A stretch of 64,000 nucleotides of DNA from Pseudomonadales bacterium (lineage in GTDB: Bacteria; Pseudomonadota; Gammaproteobacteria; Pseudomonadales; Halieaceae): positions 248,001 through 312,000 of the forward strand of contig JACKNV010000002.1 of assembly GCA_024234735.1 (NCBI GenBank), read 5' to 3'. Position numbers and translations under genes: made by a program. The notes under the pieces are model-generated. The model worked only from the letters and a program-made list of their open reading frames with translations. It was not told where the DNA came from and did not search any database. Below are positions 41,072-50,031 of this stretch, piece by piece. How positions within the stretch are numbered: position 1 is the stretch's first letter; the number at the start of each line of letters is the position of its first letter.

Positions 41072-43645
41072 ATGAACAATAGGCGCGACAGCCTGCCGGC
41101 CGCTCCGGGGGCGGCGGAGATACAGCTGGATCGCGACAGCGGTGAAGTCCTGGCCTGCAACGATGCGGCCCGTCTGCTCCTGCCCGCGGCCGGCGACGCC
41201 GCGGCGGGATCAGACTGGCGCGAATTGCTGGGGCTGGATTCCGGTATCGAGACGCCCCTGAGCCTCGCCATCGAGAGAGGCCTGCGGGCGGCGCTGCCGC
41301 CCCTGTTACTGCATCCGCCGGGGGCGGCGGAGATGGTGGTCGGCGGTTACCTCTACCCGCAACAGAGTGATGGCCGGCGCACGATGGCCCTACTGCTGTT
41401 TCGCCTGGTGGCGGATCGGGAACTGGGGTTCATCTACAGTTTGGCACCTGGCGACGTGGTAGCGGTGCTGGGGGTCGAGCCCCTGAACGCGGCCGCTCTG
41501 CCCGACAGCGCCGGCACGGCCAGGACAATGATGGACCTGTATGCGAGCCTGCTGCAGATCGTTCCGGTGGCGGCGGATGTGGCGCTGCCCAGGGGGGCGA
41601 GCATCGCCCTGTTGCTGCGGCAGGTGTCGGTGGAACAGGCGGTGGATATCGGACGTGCAATCCTCTCGCACCTGGGGCCGTCGCTGGGCACGCAGCTGCG
41701 TGCGCGGATCGGCGTGGCGAGATGCGAGGAAGGCAGCACCCCCCTGGCCGCGACCGTCGCCGCAAACGCCGCGCTCACGGGCTTGCAGTACTCCGATCCT
41801 GGCCAGTTCGTCGCCGCGGCCAGCGACACCGACCAGGCGGTGTTGGCTGCCGGAACGGCCAGTTCCGACGGCCTGTTCAGTGCCGCTGCAGACAGCGCTG
41901 AACAATACGCCTACCTGGCGGAGTTGCTGACCCTGAAGCCCGGTTCCCGGCAGTCGGGGCCGTTTCTCGAAGCGGTGGTCGCGCTCACCCTGGGGCAGGA
42001 GGGAGTGGCGGCCGGCGCAGTGTACCGTCGCGAGTCCCAGGGTGATTTCCGGCTGGTGACCGCGGCGGTGGCCGGGGAGACCGGCCCCCGGGCCGTCGGT
42101 GAAAAGGAACTGCCGCGGGAGATGCGGCGCTGCAAGGCCAGCCTGGAAGAGTTGCAGGAACGCGAGCTGCTGAGATGGCCGCAGTCGGGGTGTACGCTGT
42201 ATCCGCTGCGGACCGCTGACAGCGTGTTGGGTTACCTGTTGTTGCAATGCCCGACAGACGGTCGCCGGGCGCGGCCGGACTTCACGCCGGGGGTGGCCGC
42301 CCTGCATTACCTCGCCACCAGCCTGTTGCGCTATGCCGACTGGTGGGGCGGCGATGTCCAGGCACCCGCGCAGCCGCGACCGACCCTGCCTCCGGAGGAG
42401 GAGCTGGAAGGCTATGTCTCCGACAATATGGAGGGCGCCATCGACCAGGCGGTGTTCCTGGCGCGAGTGGACGTGCCGGTAGCGGTTATCGGCCCGCGCG
42501 GGACTGGCAAACTGTATGTGGCCCGCATTATTCACCAGGAGTGGGGTGGGGCACCGGAAGGTTTTATCAGCATCGACTGTCGCGCCATCCGCAGCCGCAA
42601 GGAGGCCCTCAGGCGGATAGCCAGGGAGTTGGAAGGTTCAGAGGGCAAGACCCTGGTGTTCAAGTCCCCGCACCTGATGCATGCCGACGCCCAGCTAAAA
42701 CTGGCGCGGCAGATCGGCAGCCGGCAACTGGCGGACAGCCAGCCGCCTCGCTACCTGCCGCGCGCTCGCTACGTGGCGCTGTTGCCGGATACCCCGGAAC
42801 ACCTTATGCGCTTCGGCGGCCTGCAGGAGAAGCTCGCCAGCGTATTTGCCGGTTACCCGATACACGTGCCCCCCATCAGGGACCGCAAGCGTGCGGTGTT
42901 GCGCTGGGCCCACAAGATCCTGGCCCAGGAGGCGGGCAGACGAGACCGCCGGATCAGCGGTTTTACCCCGGACGCGGAGCAAGCCCTGCTGCGCCACGAC
43001 TGGCCGGGAAACATCAGCGAGATGCGCCAGTGTATTTGCGCAGCCCTGGACAAGTCCCAGCGAGAGTGGCTCACGCCCGTGGATATCGGCCTGTTCAAGG
43101 GCCTGTCAGCAGAACCCGCCGCGGACCGCCCCGGCGACCACCCTTTCCTGCAAAGTGTCATGGAACCCCAGCGCGAGGAAGAGTCGTATTCTGCCTCTCC
43201 CCTGGACGATCTGCAGGTGGCGCTGGGGGAATCCCTGCACGCCATGCTGGAAAACCAGGTGATAAAACCCCTGGGGGCATGGCTGGAGGATGAGCTGGTG
43301 CTGGCCGTGTGTGAGCGCTTTCAGGGTAACAAGCGCGCCGCGGCGGATTTCCTGCATACCCGCTCCCGCAATATCAGCCGCTGGTTGCCCGCCATCGAGA
43401 CACGCGGCGCGGAGCGCGGCGCCAGTGCCCTGTGGCAGGCGCCGCGCCAACTGGTCCGCCAGTGGGTGATGGAGGCACAACCCGGTGAGCAGTCGCCGCA
43501 GCAGTTGCTCCAGGGTATGTTGCTGTCGCACATCCAGCAGCAGTGCCAGGGAGTAAACAGCGCCGAGCGGGCCCGTATCATGGGCATGTCCACCCCCACA
43601 TACCAGAAACGCCTGCGGGAGTTGGCGACCGGGCAGGCAAAATAG
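41072..43645 (+). CDS. enhancer-binding-protein-like regulator with degenerate AAA+ domain and two Fis-type HTH motifs
   Basis: 857 residues from the ATG after GGTGGGAAGCT. Residues 1 to ~430 are not confidently assigned; part (ALPRGASIALLLRQVSVEQAVDIGRAIL ... RARIGVARCEEGSTPLAATVAANAAL) looks like an eroded GGDEF fold. At about 440-700 there is an NtrC-like AAA+ region with Walker A GPRGTGK (474-480) and the WPGNISEMRQ sensor II block. The GAFTGA segment is missing, Walker B reads KTLVFKSPHLM with no acidic pair, and sensor I lacks its Asn. Two Fis-type helix-turn-helix motifs follow: NKRAAADFLHTRSRNISRWL and NSAERARIMGMSTPTYQKRL. It cannot be a normal sigma-54 activator; a DNA-binding scaffold is more likely. 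It heads the chemosensory cluster. Confidence 0.75.
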   Translation: MNNRRDSLPAAPGAAEIQLDRDSGEVLACNDAARLLLPAAGDAAAGSDWRELLGLDSGIETPLSLAIERGLRAALPPLLLHPPGAAEMVVGGYLYPQQSDGRRTMALLLFRLVADRELGFIYSLAPGDVVAVLGVEPLNAAALPDSAGTARTMMDLYASLLQIVPVAADVALPRGASIALLLRQVSVEQAVDIGRAILSHLGPSLGTQLRARIGVARCEEGSTPLAATVAANAALTGLQYSDPGQFVAAASDTDQAVLAAGTASSDGLFSAAADSAEQYAYLAELLTLKPGSRQSGPFLEAVVALTLGQEGVAAGAVYRRESQGDFRLVTAAVAGETGPRAVGEKELPREMRRCKASLEELQERELLRWPQSGCTLYPLRTADSVLGYLLLQCPTDGRRARPDFTPGVAALHYLATSLLRYADWWGGDVQAPAQPRPTLPPEEELEGYVSDNMEGAIDQAVFLARVDVPVAVIGPRGTGKLYVARIIHQEWGGAPEGFISIDCRAIRSRKEALRRIARELEGSEGKTLVFKSPHLMHADAQLKLARQIGSRQLADSQPPRYLPRARYVALLPDTPEHLMRFGGLQEKLASVFAGYPIHVPPIRDRKRAVLRWAHKILAQEAGRRDRRISGFTPDAEQALLRHDWPGNISEMRQCICAALDKSQREWLTPVDIGLFKGLSAEPAADRPGDHPFLQSVMEPQREEESYSASPLDDLQVALGESLHAMLENQVIKPLGAWLEDELVLAVCERFQGNKRAAADFLHTRSRNISRWLPAIETRGAERGASALWQAPRQLVRQWVMEAQPGEQSPQQLLQGMLLSHIQQQCQGVNSAERARIMGMSTPTYQKRLRELATGQAK

Positions 43646-43656
43646 GAACAGCACCA

Positions 43657-44271
43657 ATGGCTACCAGAACATCGCAAAAAGACCTGAACAGTGGCGCGCC
43701 AACCCGCACCGACGGCAAGACGATCGAGGATTATGCGGGCGAATACCAGCGACTCGCGGATGCCCAGTTGCCGGTGTGTCTCGGCTTCTCCGCGCGTCTG
43801 AACATGTTGTGGGACCTGGCCGGTGCGGCGCCGCCCCAGACCGAGGGCAGGGTGATCAGTGTGCTGGGAATCAACAGTGAATGGCGCGAGTCCGACGTGC
43901 GCTCCTGGTTGCAAAAAGATGTATTGCCAGGTCGTCTGGAACTGCACAATATCGTCAAGTTCCTGGTGGCCCAGCTGGATGACACCCAGGATGCCCGACG
44001 CTGGGAGGCGTTTCTGGTCTACGGCTCGCCGATTGTCGCCTCGCCCATCAACCATAGCATGTACCGTGAAGACAAGACGCGCCGCACCATTGCCTCCATG
44101 ATCTTCGCCCAGGTGACGGCCCAGTACGCCATCCCGCCGTCGGCTTACGACGCGGATACCGTGTTCCAGCGCTGTCTGGCCCTGATGCAGAAGTTCAATA
44201 TCTATGAAATGCAGGATTTCCAGCCGGGCCATCTCGAACCGTTTCGAAACTATATGTTTCCGGACGCCTGA
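43657..44271 (+). CDS. unknown protein of the chemosensory cluster, 204 residues
   Basis: The start is the ATG 11 bp after the regulator stop, with AGGAACAGCACCA upstream; a longer frame overlapping the previous gene was rejected. No signal peptide, no membrane helix, mixed alpha/beta composition. Distinctive stretches: YAGEYQRLADAQLPVCLGFSARLNMLWDLAG, SEWRESDVRSWLQKDVLPGRLELHNIVKFLVAQL and MQKFNIYEMQDFQPGHLEPFRNYMF. I recognise no family. It shares a transcript with the EBP-like gene and is followed by a terminator at 44363, so the pair is separate from the che genes downstream although adjacent. Confidence 0.75.
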   Translation: MATRTSQKDLNSGAPTRTDGKTIEDYAGEYQRLADAQLPVCLGFSARLNMLWDLAGAAPPQTEGRVISVLGINSEWRESDVRSWLQKDVLPGRLELHNIVKFLVAQLDDTQDARRWEAFLVYGSPIVASPINHSMYREDKTRRTIASMIFAQVTAQYAIPPSAYDADTVFQRCLALMQKFNIYEMQDFQPGHLEPFRNYMFPDA

Positions 44272-44362
44272 CAACCCTGCCTGCACTGCCTTTGCCGGGA
44301 TTGCGCTGCCCGGCAGCAGTGCTTTCAGGGCCTGTTATTGCCGCTGAATAAAAGTACCCTTT

Positions 44363-44383
44363 CTGGAGAAATCTCCAGTTTTT
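44363..44383 (+). terminator. rho-independent terminator after the regulator/unknown gene pair
   Basis: CTGGAGA-AA-TCTCCAG (44363-44378) folds into a 6-7 bp stem with a minimal AAAT loop and is followed by TTTTT. It sits between the 204-residue gene and the PilG-like gene, so the chemosensory genes have their own promoter in the ~90 bp that follow. That stretch includes CCAATAC (44401-44407) and its inverted copy GTATTGG (44448-44454). Confidence 0.75.
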
Positions 44384-44472
44384 CCTTGCTGCCCCTTTCG
44401 CCAATACAAATACTGTATTCGCAACCTTTGTTGTGATTCCACTCACAGTATTGGAAAAAATTGAGGGCGAAA

Positions 44473-44883
44473 ATGACAGACCAACAAGAAGAGTTCGATA
44501 TATCCGGTATCAAGATCGCGATTGTCGACGATGCCAAGACGATTCGCATGATGATGTCGCATACCCTGAAGTCCATGGGCTGCGAGGTGGAGTGTGCGGA
44601 GGACGGGTACAAAGCGCTGGGCATGTTGCGGCGTTTCAAACCGGACCTGATCTTCCTGGATATCACCATGCCGGAACTGGATGGCTACCAGACCTGTACG
44701 CTGATCCGCAACGCCGAAGCCACCCGCAACACGCCGGTGGTCATGCTTTCGTCCTCCGACGGAATCTTCGACATAGCCAAGGGCCAGGCCCGTGGCGCGA
44801 CTGCGCACGTCACCAAGATTCCGCCCGAGCGGGTTTTACGCCAGCTGATCTTCAAGCTAACCAGCAAGCGGAAGGCGGCCTGA
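44473..44883 (+). CDS. CheY-like response regulator, PilG type
   Basis: 136 residues from the ATG after GAGGGCGAAA (the TTG four codons earlier is not needed). It is a single receiver domain: Asp19/Asp20 (IVDDAKTIRMMM), phosphoacceptor Asp63 (FLDITMPELDG), Ser in MLSSSDG (93-95), and Lys115 in VTKIPP where the canonical KP is split by Ile. AKTIRMMMSHTLKSMGCEV and the short N-terminal tail resemble PilG of Pseudomonas, which signals to type IV pilus extension. It begins a tightly packed operon with CheW-, MCP- and ChpA-like genes. Target unknown; no pilus gene is in the window. Confidence 0.88.
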   Translation: MTDQQEEFDISGIKIAIVDDAKTIRMMMSHTLKSMGCEVECAEDGYKALGMLRRFKPDLIFLDITMPELDGYQTCTLIRNAEATRNTPVVMLSSSDGIFDIAKGQARGATAHVTKIPPERVLRQLIFKLTSKRKAA

Positions 44884-44887
44884 GCCA

Positions 44888-45457
44888 ATGACCACCAGCG
44901 CATTGCAAGCCCTGGACGAACTGGCCAGAGAGCAGGCCGAGAAAGGTCATTCCTCCCCATCGGTCTCTGACGCCCGGATGACCTGGATGGGAACCTCCCT
45001 CGGCATCGCCGGCGTGCCCCTGCTGGTGGGCGAGGGCGAGCTACAGGAAATCATCGAGACGCCTCCGGTTACTCCCATTCCCGGCACCAAGCCCTGGGTA
45101 CTGGGGGTGGCGGCCTACATGGGAGGGTTGTTGCCCATCATCAGCGGCGACGCATTCTTCCGCGGCCGCCCCTACGTGGGCCGTATTCGAGACTTTTGCA
45201 TGATCATCCGTCGCCCTGGATTTTATTTCGGCCTGACCCTCAGCGATATCGAACGGGACATCAAATTCCCGGTGGAAGAGCGCGATATGGATTACCCGGT
45301 AGACGCGGATTTTGCCGATTTCACCCTCGGTGGCTTTCACAGCGGCGACAGGTTCCTGGCGGTTCTGGATGTGGACAAATTGGTGGCCGACAGCGATCTG
45401 TCGAATGCCGCGGCATCGCGTATTGCAGCAAATGAGGAAGAATCCAATGAGCAATGA
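44888..45457 (+). CDS. CheW-like adaptor, PilI type
   Basis: 189 residues, four bases after the receiver gene. The CheW domain runs from about residue 35 to 175: LLVGEGELQEIIETPPVTPIPGTKPWVLGVAAYMGGLLPIISGDAFF is the typical docking-surface segment, and FCMIIRRPGFYFGLTLSDIE a later strand pair. PilI-type adaptors share this order and the acidic C-terminus. It links the PilJ-like receptor to the ChpA-like kinase. The last 11 bases overlap the receptor gene. Confidence 0.87.
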   Translation: MTTSALQALDELAREQAEKGHSSPSVSDARMTWMGTSLGIAGVPLLVGEGELQEIIETPPVTPIPGTKPWVLGVAAYMGGLLPIISGDAFFRGRPYVGRIRDFCMIIRRPGFYFGLTLSDIERDIKFPVEERDMDYPVDADFADFTLGGFHSGDRFLAVLDVDKLVADSDLSNAAASRIAANEEESNEQ

Positions 45458-47540
45458 TCAACAGACAAAGACGTTTCCCCTCAGGCAGGTGATCCTCGGG
45501 CTTGCCCTACTGACCTGTCTTGCTGCAACCGTCTACGGGATAGCGGTCCTGCGCCCGGATGACTCGGCCGGTACCGTGGACAAGGGCGCGGTAGGCGAGT
45601 TGCGCCTGCTCTCCCAGCAAATCGTCGCAGCCGCGCGCCAGGCCAACGAGGGCCGCGAGGAAACCTTCTCCGCGCTGCAGACGGAAACGGCCCGCTTCGA
45701 CGAGCAGATGGATACCCTGGAATCGGTACGCCTGGCGGATCAGTTGAGCTTCATCGAGGTGACCTGGCAGCCTGTGAAGCGCGCGGCACAGACACTGGTA
45801 GATGCCGGCCCCGCCATAGTCTACCTGCACGGGGTGGTGGAGCGCCTGGAAGGAGACCTGCCGAAGATGCAGGTGGCTCTGGAACGAGTAGTAAACAGCC
45901 TGCGCAACACGGACGCTTCGGCCGCCACCCTGGCCACGGCCCAGAAGTCCCTGTGGTTGAGCGAGCGTATCGATCGCACAATCGGCCGTATCTATGCAGG
46001 TTCGGGTGACAGTGAGCAACTGGCGAAGACGTTCCGTGGGGACGCGGTGCAGCTGTTGCAGATCATCGAAGATCTCACCCGCGGGGACAGTTACCGCGGT
46101 ATCAGCAAGCTGACTGACCCCACCGCCCTGGAAGCGATCAGCAGCGCATTCCGCCTGTTTTCACCGATCTCGGCGGCGGTGGACCGGATTGCCGGTTCCG
46201 CCTCTGAGCTCCAGCAGGCAATGGCTGCGAGAGAGCTCATCCTGTCCTCCGGACAGGAGCTGGACAACGCGATCTATACCCTGGTTCCCGCACTGGACCA
46301 GGTGGGTGACGCCAGCGGCGCCAACGGCGGCGTGCTGGCGGCTATGCTGGGGCTGGTATGCCTGGTGGCGGTAGCGGCCCTGGTGATGCTGTATCGCAGC
46401 CAGGGTGGCGGCAGCCGGCCCAGCGCCCGCGGCGCCTCGGCAATCAACGACGCCCTGCGGAAAATCGCCGACGGCGACTTCACCGTGCAGGTTACCGAGC
46501 AGGATGGCCCCATCGGCGAGATCGCGCGCCAGCTCAATGCCGCGATCAACCGCCAGCGGGAGTTGGTTAACAACGTTCGCTCTCCTTTCCAGCAGTCCAT
46601 AGACGAGATCGGCCAGATCGGCATCTCAGCCAGGGCGCAGGTGGAAAAGGCCCGGGAACTGACCCGTTCGGTCGGTGAATCGGCCACTGCCGCCACCGAG
46701 ATGGTGCGTACCAGCGAGGAAATCAAAACCGCCTCCGCGGAAGCCGCCCGCACCGCGGAAAAGAACTGCCAGCAGGTCGCCCAGGGATACGGTCTGACCA
46801 AGGATATGTCCAAGGCATCCGTCGATGTGCGTGAGTCGGTGCAGGAGACCTCCAAGTCTGCGAAACGGCAGGGTGAGTTGATCCAGTCCGTTACCGCCGC
46901 CGCCGAATATATCCAGGCCCTGAATACCAAGATTTCCGTGGTTGCCATCAACACCCGCATCGAGGCCGAAAAGGCCGGCGAATACGGCAGGCCGTTCCTG
47001 GGAATCGCCGAATCGATAGCCGACCTGCTGCGCGAGGCCGGTGAGGAGGGCCGCAAGATCATCTCCGAGGTGCGCATGTTGCAGAACATGTCAGCGGAAA
47101 ACCTCGCCAGCATGGAAAACACGGTGGGTACCGTGGTCACCATCCTGGAGTATATCGATCGCCTGGACAGCTCCCTGGAGGAGATCAACTCGGGTTCAGA
47201 CGCGATCAGCGGCATTGTCCGGTCTGTGGATGACGCCGCCGGCAAATCCGCCGTCAACGCCCTGCATATGAACAAATCCATGGCGCAGATTCGCGAATAC
47301 AGCGTGGAGATGGGCAAGCTGAGTGACGCAACGCGCACCGGCGTCGGCCGACTGCAGCGCTCCATGCACCAGGCAGTTTCCGGCCTGGGCCAGTTCCGCG
47401 TGGACGACTCAGCGGTCGCGGGAGAATCCACCCCGGCGGTTGTGGAGGAGTTGGACAGCATAGCGGTCTCATCGCGGGTATACCGGGAAGAGGATATGAG
47501 TGCACTTGAGGAGGCACAGGGCGCCAGGGCCTCGGTGTAA
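45447..47540 (+). CDS. methyl-accepting chemotaxis protein, PilJ-like
   Basis: 697 residues from an ATG inside the end of the CheW gene with GAGGAAG upstream. TM1 is at about 15-33 and TM2 at about 293-315. Between them lies a PilJ-type sensor region (VGELRLLSQQIVAAARQANEGREETF, repeated-like LWLSERIDRTIGRIYAG). A HAMP segment (INDALRKIADGDFTVQVTEQDGPIGEIARQLNAAI) and the signalling coiled coil follow. The hairpin tip, usually LLALNAAIEAARAGE, reads SVVAINTRIEAEKAGE followed by YGRPFLGIAESIADLL, clearly divergent from standard receptors. No CheR or CheB gene is nearby. The ligand is unknown. Confidence 0.88.
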   Translation: MSNDQQTKTFPLRQVILGLALLTCLAATVYGIAVLRPDDSAGTVDKGAVGELRLLSQQIVAAARQANEGREETFSALQTETARFDEQMDTLESVRLADQLSFIEVTWQPVKRAAQTLVDAGPAIVYLHGVVERLEGDLPKMQVALERVVNSLRNTDASAATLATAQKSLWLSERIDRTIGRIYAGSGDSEQLAKTFRGDAVQLLQIIEDLTRGDSYRGISKLTDPTALEAISSAFRLFSPISAAVDRIAGSASELQQAMAARELILSSGQELDNAIYTLVPALDQVGDASGANGGVLAAMLGLVCLVAVAALVMLYRSQGGGSRPSARGASAINDALRKIADGDFTVQVTEQDGPIGEIARQLNAAINRQRELVNNVRSPFQQSIDEIGQIGISARAQVEKARELTRSVGESATAATEMVRTSEEIKTASAEAARTAEKNCQQVAQGYGLTKDMSKASVDVRESVQETSKSAKRQGELIQSVTAAAEYIQALNTKISVVAINTRIEAEKAGEYGRPFLGIAESIADLLREAGEEGRKIISEVRMLQNMSAENLASMENTVGTVVTILEYIDRLDSSLEEINSGSDAISGIVRSVDDAAGKSAVNALHMNKSMAQIREYSVEMGKLSDATRTGVGRLQRSMHQAVSGLGQFRVDDSAVAGESTPAVVEELDSIAVSSRVYREEDMSALEEAQGARASV

Positions 47541-47589
47541 TCGCCGTGGTGTGGTTCCTGCCAAATTACCTGAATCGGAGGTTTAACTA

Positions 47590-49956
47590 GTGTCTAGCAA
47601 ACCGGATATCGTCGCCCTCAAGTGGGTCCTCGGCCTGATGAACAAGCAGGCGGAGAATGCCGAAGCCGCGCTGGTGGAGTACAGCTACAATCCCGCTGAC
47701 AAAAAACCGCTGTTGCAGTGTATGTGGGCCGTCCACCAGATCACCTCTACCCTGCGCATGCTGGGTATGGGCAAGGGTGAGATGCTTACCCTGGAGATGG
47801 AGCGCAGTCTCAACTACATCTACAAGGACAAGGTTTCCGGGGAGCGCCGCAAGCTGGCTCTTGGCGGCTTGATGCAGGCGCTGAAAGTGCTGCCTGCCTA
47901 TCTTTCCCATACCCAGAGTTCCCGCCAGGATACCGGCCAGGGACTGGAGCCGCACGTCAACGATCTGCGCCGCTGGCTCGGCGAAAAGCCGCGCCCCCAG
48001 GCCTACTTTTTCCACATGGACATTCCCGAGGGCGCTGGCATAACCGCCGGTGCCACTCCTGCCAGCGACGAGGAGGTGAAGAGCAGGGCCAATGTGATGC
48101 TGGCCCTGTATCTGGAAATGGCCAAACTCGCACTGCGTCGCCGCAATGTCGGCGAGAGCATGAAAACCGTGGCGCGCGTGGCCCGCAAGATGCAGGTGCT
48201 GTTTGCCGGCACCGAGGCCGAACGCTTCTGGTTCACCATGGTGGGCCTGTGCGAAGGTTTTGCCGGAGGCCTGATAGCGCCCGATGAATGCATAGCCCAG
48301 ATCTTCAAGTCTGGCGCGTTCATGATCAAGTATGCGCGAGAAAACGGCAGCCAGATCGACCCCGCTGTTGACTATGAGAACTTCCTCCAGCAGATGCTGT
48401 TCTACATAGCTTCCTGTAAATCCAGGCCGGTTCACATCGCCAGGATCCGCGAAACCTTCGGCATAGATGACCACACCGTGGAGGAGGCCAGCAGGGGGCT
48501 GGTACACATCGATGCCCTGGTGACCGCACTCAGCGGGGCTCTAGCCCAACTGGATACCGTGATCGAGTTCCTCAATGATCACGACCTGCATGAAGCCGGT
48601 AAGTATCCCAGGCCCGATTTCGACAGGACAGCGCTGGACGGCGTGGAGGCTGCCGAGTGTCGCCTGGATGCCGCGGGCCAGGCCGCGCACGCCGACGCCC
48701 TGCAGCGGGTGCGTGAACAGCTCGGTCACCTCTATCGCGGTGCCTACCAGGAATCCCCGGACAAACTCGACAGGGTCAGCAATGAGGTAATCCGCGCCAT
48801 CGTCGATGTCAAACTGGATATCGAGCACAAACTGGAGCACGGCCTGTCCAGTTCCTACACCAGCAAGGAATACGAACTGCGCGAGAGCGTTGTGAGTGCT
48901 ACCTTTGCCCATATGAGCAGGGTCGAGGATTACCTGCAGCAGATTTTGCGGCGCAAGGCGCTCACCCGCGCCCTGGCACGCAAGCCGTTCGATGAGGAGA
49001 GCCAGGAGCGCCTGACCAACGCCCTCAATCGCTACCTGAACAAATCCGATCACGGGCACGAGGAACTGCGCGCGGCGGTACGTGATGCCAACCGGGGCGA
49101 GGCCGACCTCGATCTGCTGTACAGCCTGGCGAAGAGCTTCCTCGACGAACTCGAGGATTTTCCCGATCGCAAGGCCATCGAGTTGTCGCTCGAACTGCTG
49201 TCGGATATCGCCGGTGCCCTGGCCTTTGCGGATATGCGCCGCGAAGCCGACATCATCGACAACTGCCACAGCTGGCTGGCAGCGGCCAGCAAGGGTGGCA
49301 GTGTAAGCGAGGACGACGCGTTCCGGTGCTTTGCCGAGGTATTCGCCCAGCTGGAACTGCATCTGCAGCGTTCACTGCTGGATCCGCTGGGAGACACTTC
49401 CCATATGATAGCCCTCGCTGAACAGCGGGCAGCGGAACTGCAGACCTGGCAGGAGCAGGTTTCCCCCGGCGCCGATGTCACCCGCGCGGCCTCCAGCCAG
49501 GACGTGAGCCTGGTACAGGATGCCGATATCCCGCCGGAATTCCGCGATGTCTTTATCGAGGAGGCGGAAGAGATCGTCACCGAGCTGGCCTCGCTGGTAG
49601 AAACCTGGTCAGCGGACCCGCAAGCCAATCAGGTGTTGCGCGATATTCGCCGCCATTTTCATACCTTCAAGGGTAACGGCCGGGCCGTCGGTGCCAATAT
49701 TCTCGGGGAACTGGGCTGGGCGGCGCAGGATATGCTCGACCGGGTGCTGGATGGGGACCTGGAACTCGATGCCGGTGTACAGGATCTGGTTCGTGATGTG
49801 ACCCAGGCTCTGCCTTCCCTGGTCGAATCCTATCGCGGCGCCGGCCAGCTGGACGAGGTGAATACCCGGCAGCTGACCAATCGCTGCTTCCTGATGGCGC
49901 ATTCCGGTGGAGCCGACCAGGGCGCGCGCGCCGCGGGCGGTCCCAGCGGTTGCTGA
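47590..49956 (+). CDS. ChpA N-terminal-half-like protein with C-terminal Hpt domain
   Basis: 788 residues from GTG with CGGAGG upstream. The start (DIVALKWVLGLMNKQAENAEAALVEY ... LQCMWAVHQITSTLRMLGMGKGEMLTLEMERSLN) aligns with the N-terminal FimL-like module of Pseudomonas ChpA. Several helical Hpt-like repeats follow without an obvious phospho-His. A clear Hpt is near the C-terminus (DVFIEEAEEIVTELASLVETW ... RRHFHTFKGNGRAVGA, His about 691). It ends with a Gly/Ala-rich tail. In Pseudomonas this segment is fused to the kinase half; here the kinase half is the next gene, 75 bp on. Confidence 0.82.
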   Translation: MSSKPDIVALKWVLGLMNKQAENAEAALVEYSYNPADKKPLLQCMWAVHQITSTLRMLGMGKGEMLTLEMERSLNYIYKDKVSGERRKLALGGLMQALKVLPAYLSHTQSSRQDTGQGLEPHVNDLRRWLGEKPRPQAYFFHMDIPEGAGITAGATPASDEEVKSRANVMLALYLEMAKLALRRRNVGESMKTVARVARKMQVLFAGTEAERFWFTMVGLCEGFAGGLIAPDECIAQIFKSGAFMIKYARENGSQIDPAVDYENFLQQMLFYIASCKSRPVHIARIRETFGIDDHTVEEASRGLVHIDALVTALSGALAQLDTVIEFLNDHDLHEAGKYPRPDFDRTALDGVEAAECRLDAAGQAAHADALQRVREQLGHLYRGAYQESPDKLDRVSNEVIRAIVDVKLDIEHKLEHGLSSSYTSKEYELRESVVSATFAHMSRVEDYLQQILRRKALTRALARKPFDEESQERLTNALNRYLNKSDHGHEELRAAVRDANRGEADLDLLYSLAKSFLDELEDFPDRKAIELSLELLSDIAGALAFADMRREADIIDNCHSWLAAASKGGSVSEDDAFRCFAEVFAQLELHLQRSLLDPLGDTSHMIALAEQRAAELQTWQEQVSPGADVTRAASSQDVSLVQDADIPPEFRDVFIEEAEEIVTELASLVETWSADPQANQVLRDIRRHFHTFKGNGRAVGANILGELGWAAQDMLDRVLDGDLELDAGVQDLVRDVTQALPSLVESYRGAGQLDEVNTRQLTNRCFLMAHSGGADQGARAAGGPSGC

Positions 49957-50031
49957 GGCCGGCAACGGGAATGGCCATTGGAACGGCAATCGAAACGATC
50001 GATTGTTCAATGAGGATCTTGGAGGTACAGC

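Noticed and set aside
41072..43645. Functional sigma-54 activator
   Set aside because: GAFTGA, the Walker B acidic pair and the sensor I Asn are missing.
44384..44472. sigma-54 promoter before the PilG-like gene
   Set aside because: No GG-N10-GC element with the TGGCAC/TTGC context; only a weak TTGCTG-N17-AATACT match.
49957..50031. Frameshift explanation for the split ChpA
   Set aside because: The downstream gene has its own GGAGG-GTG start and the upstream gene a proper end; there is no shared overlapping reading frame.
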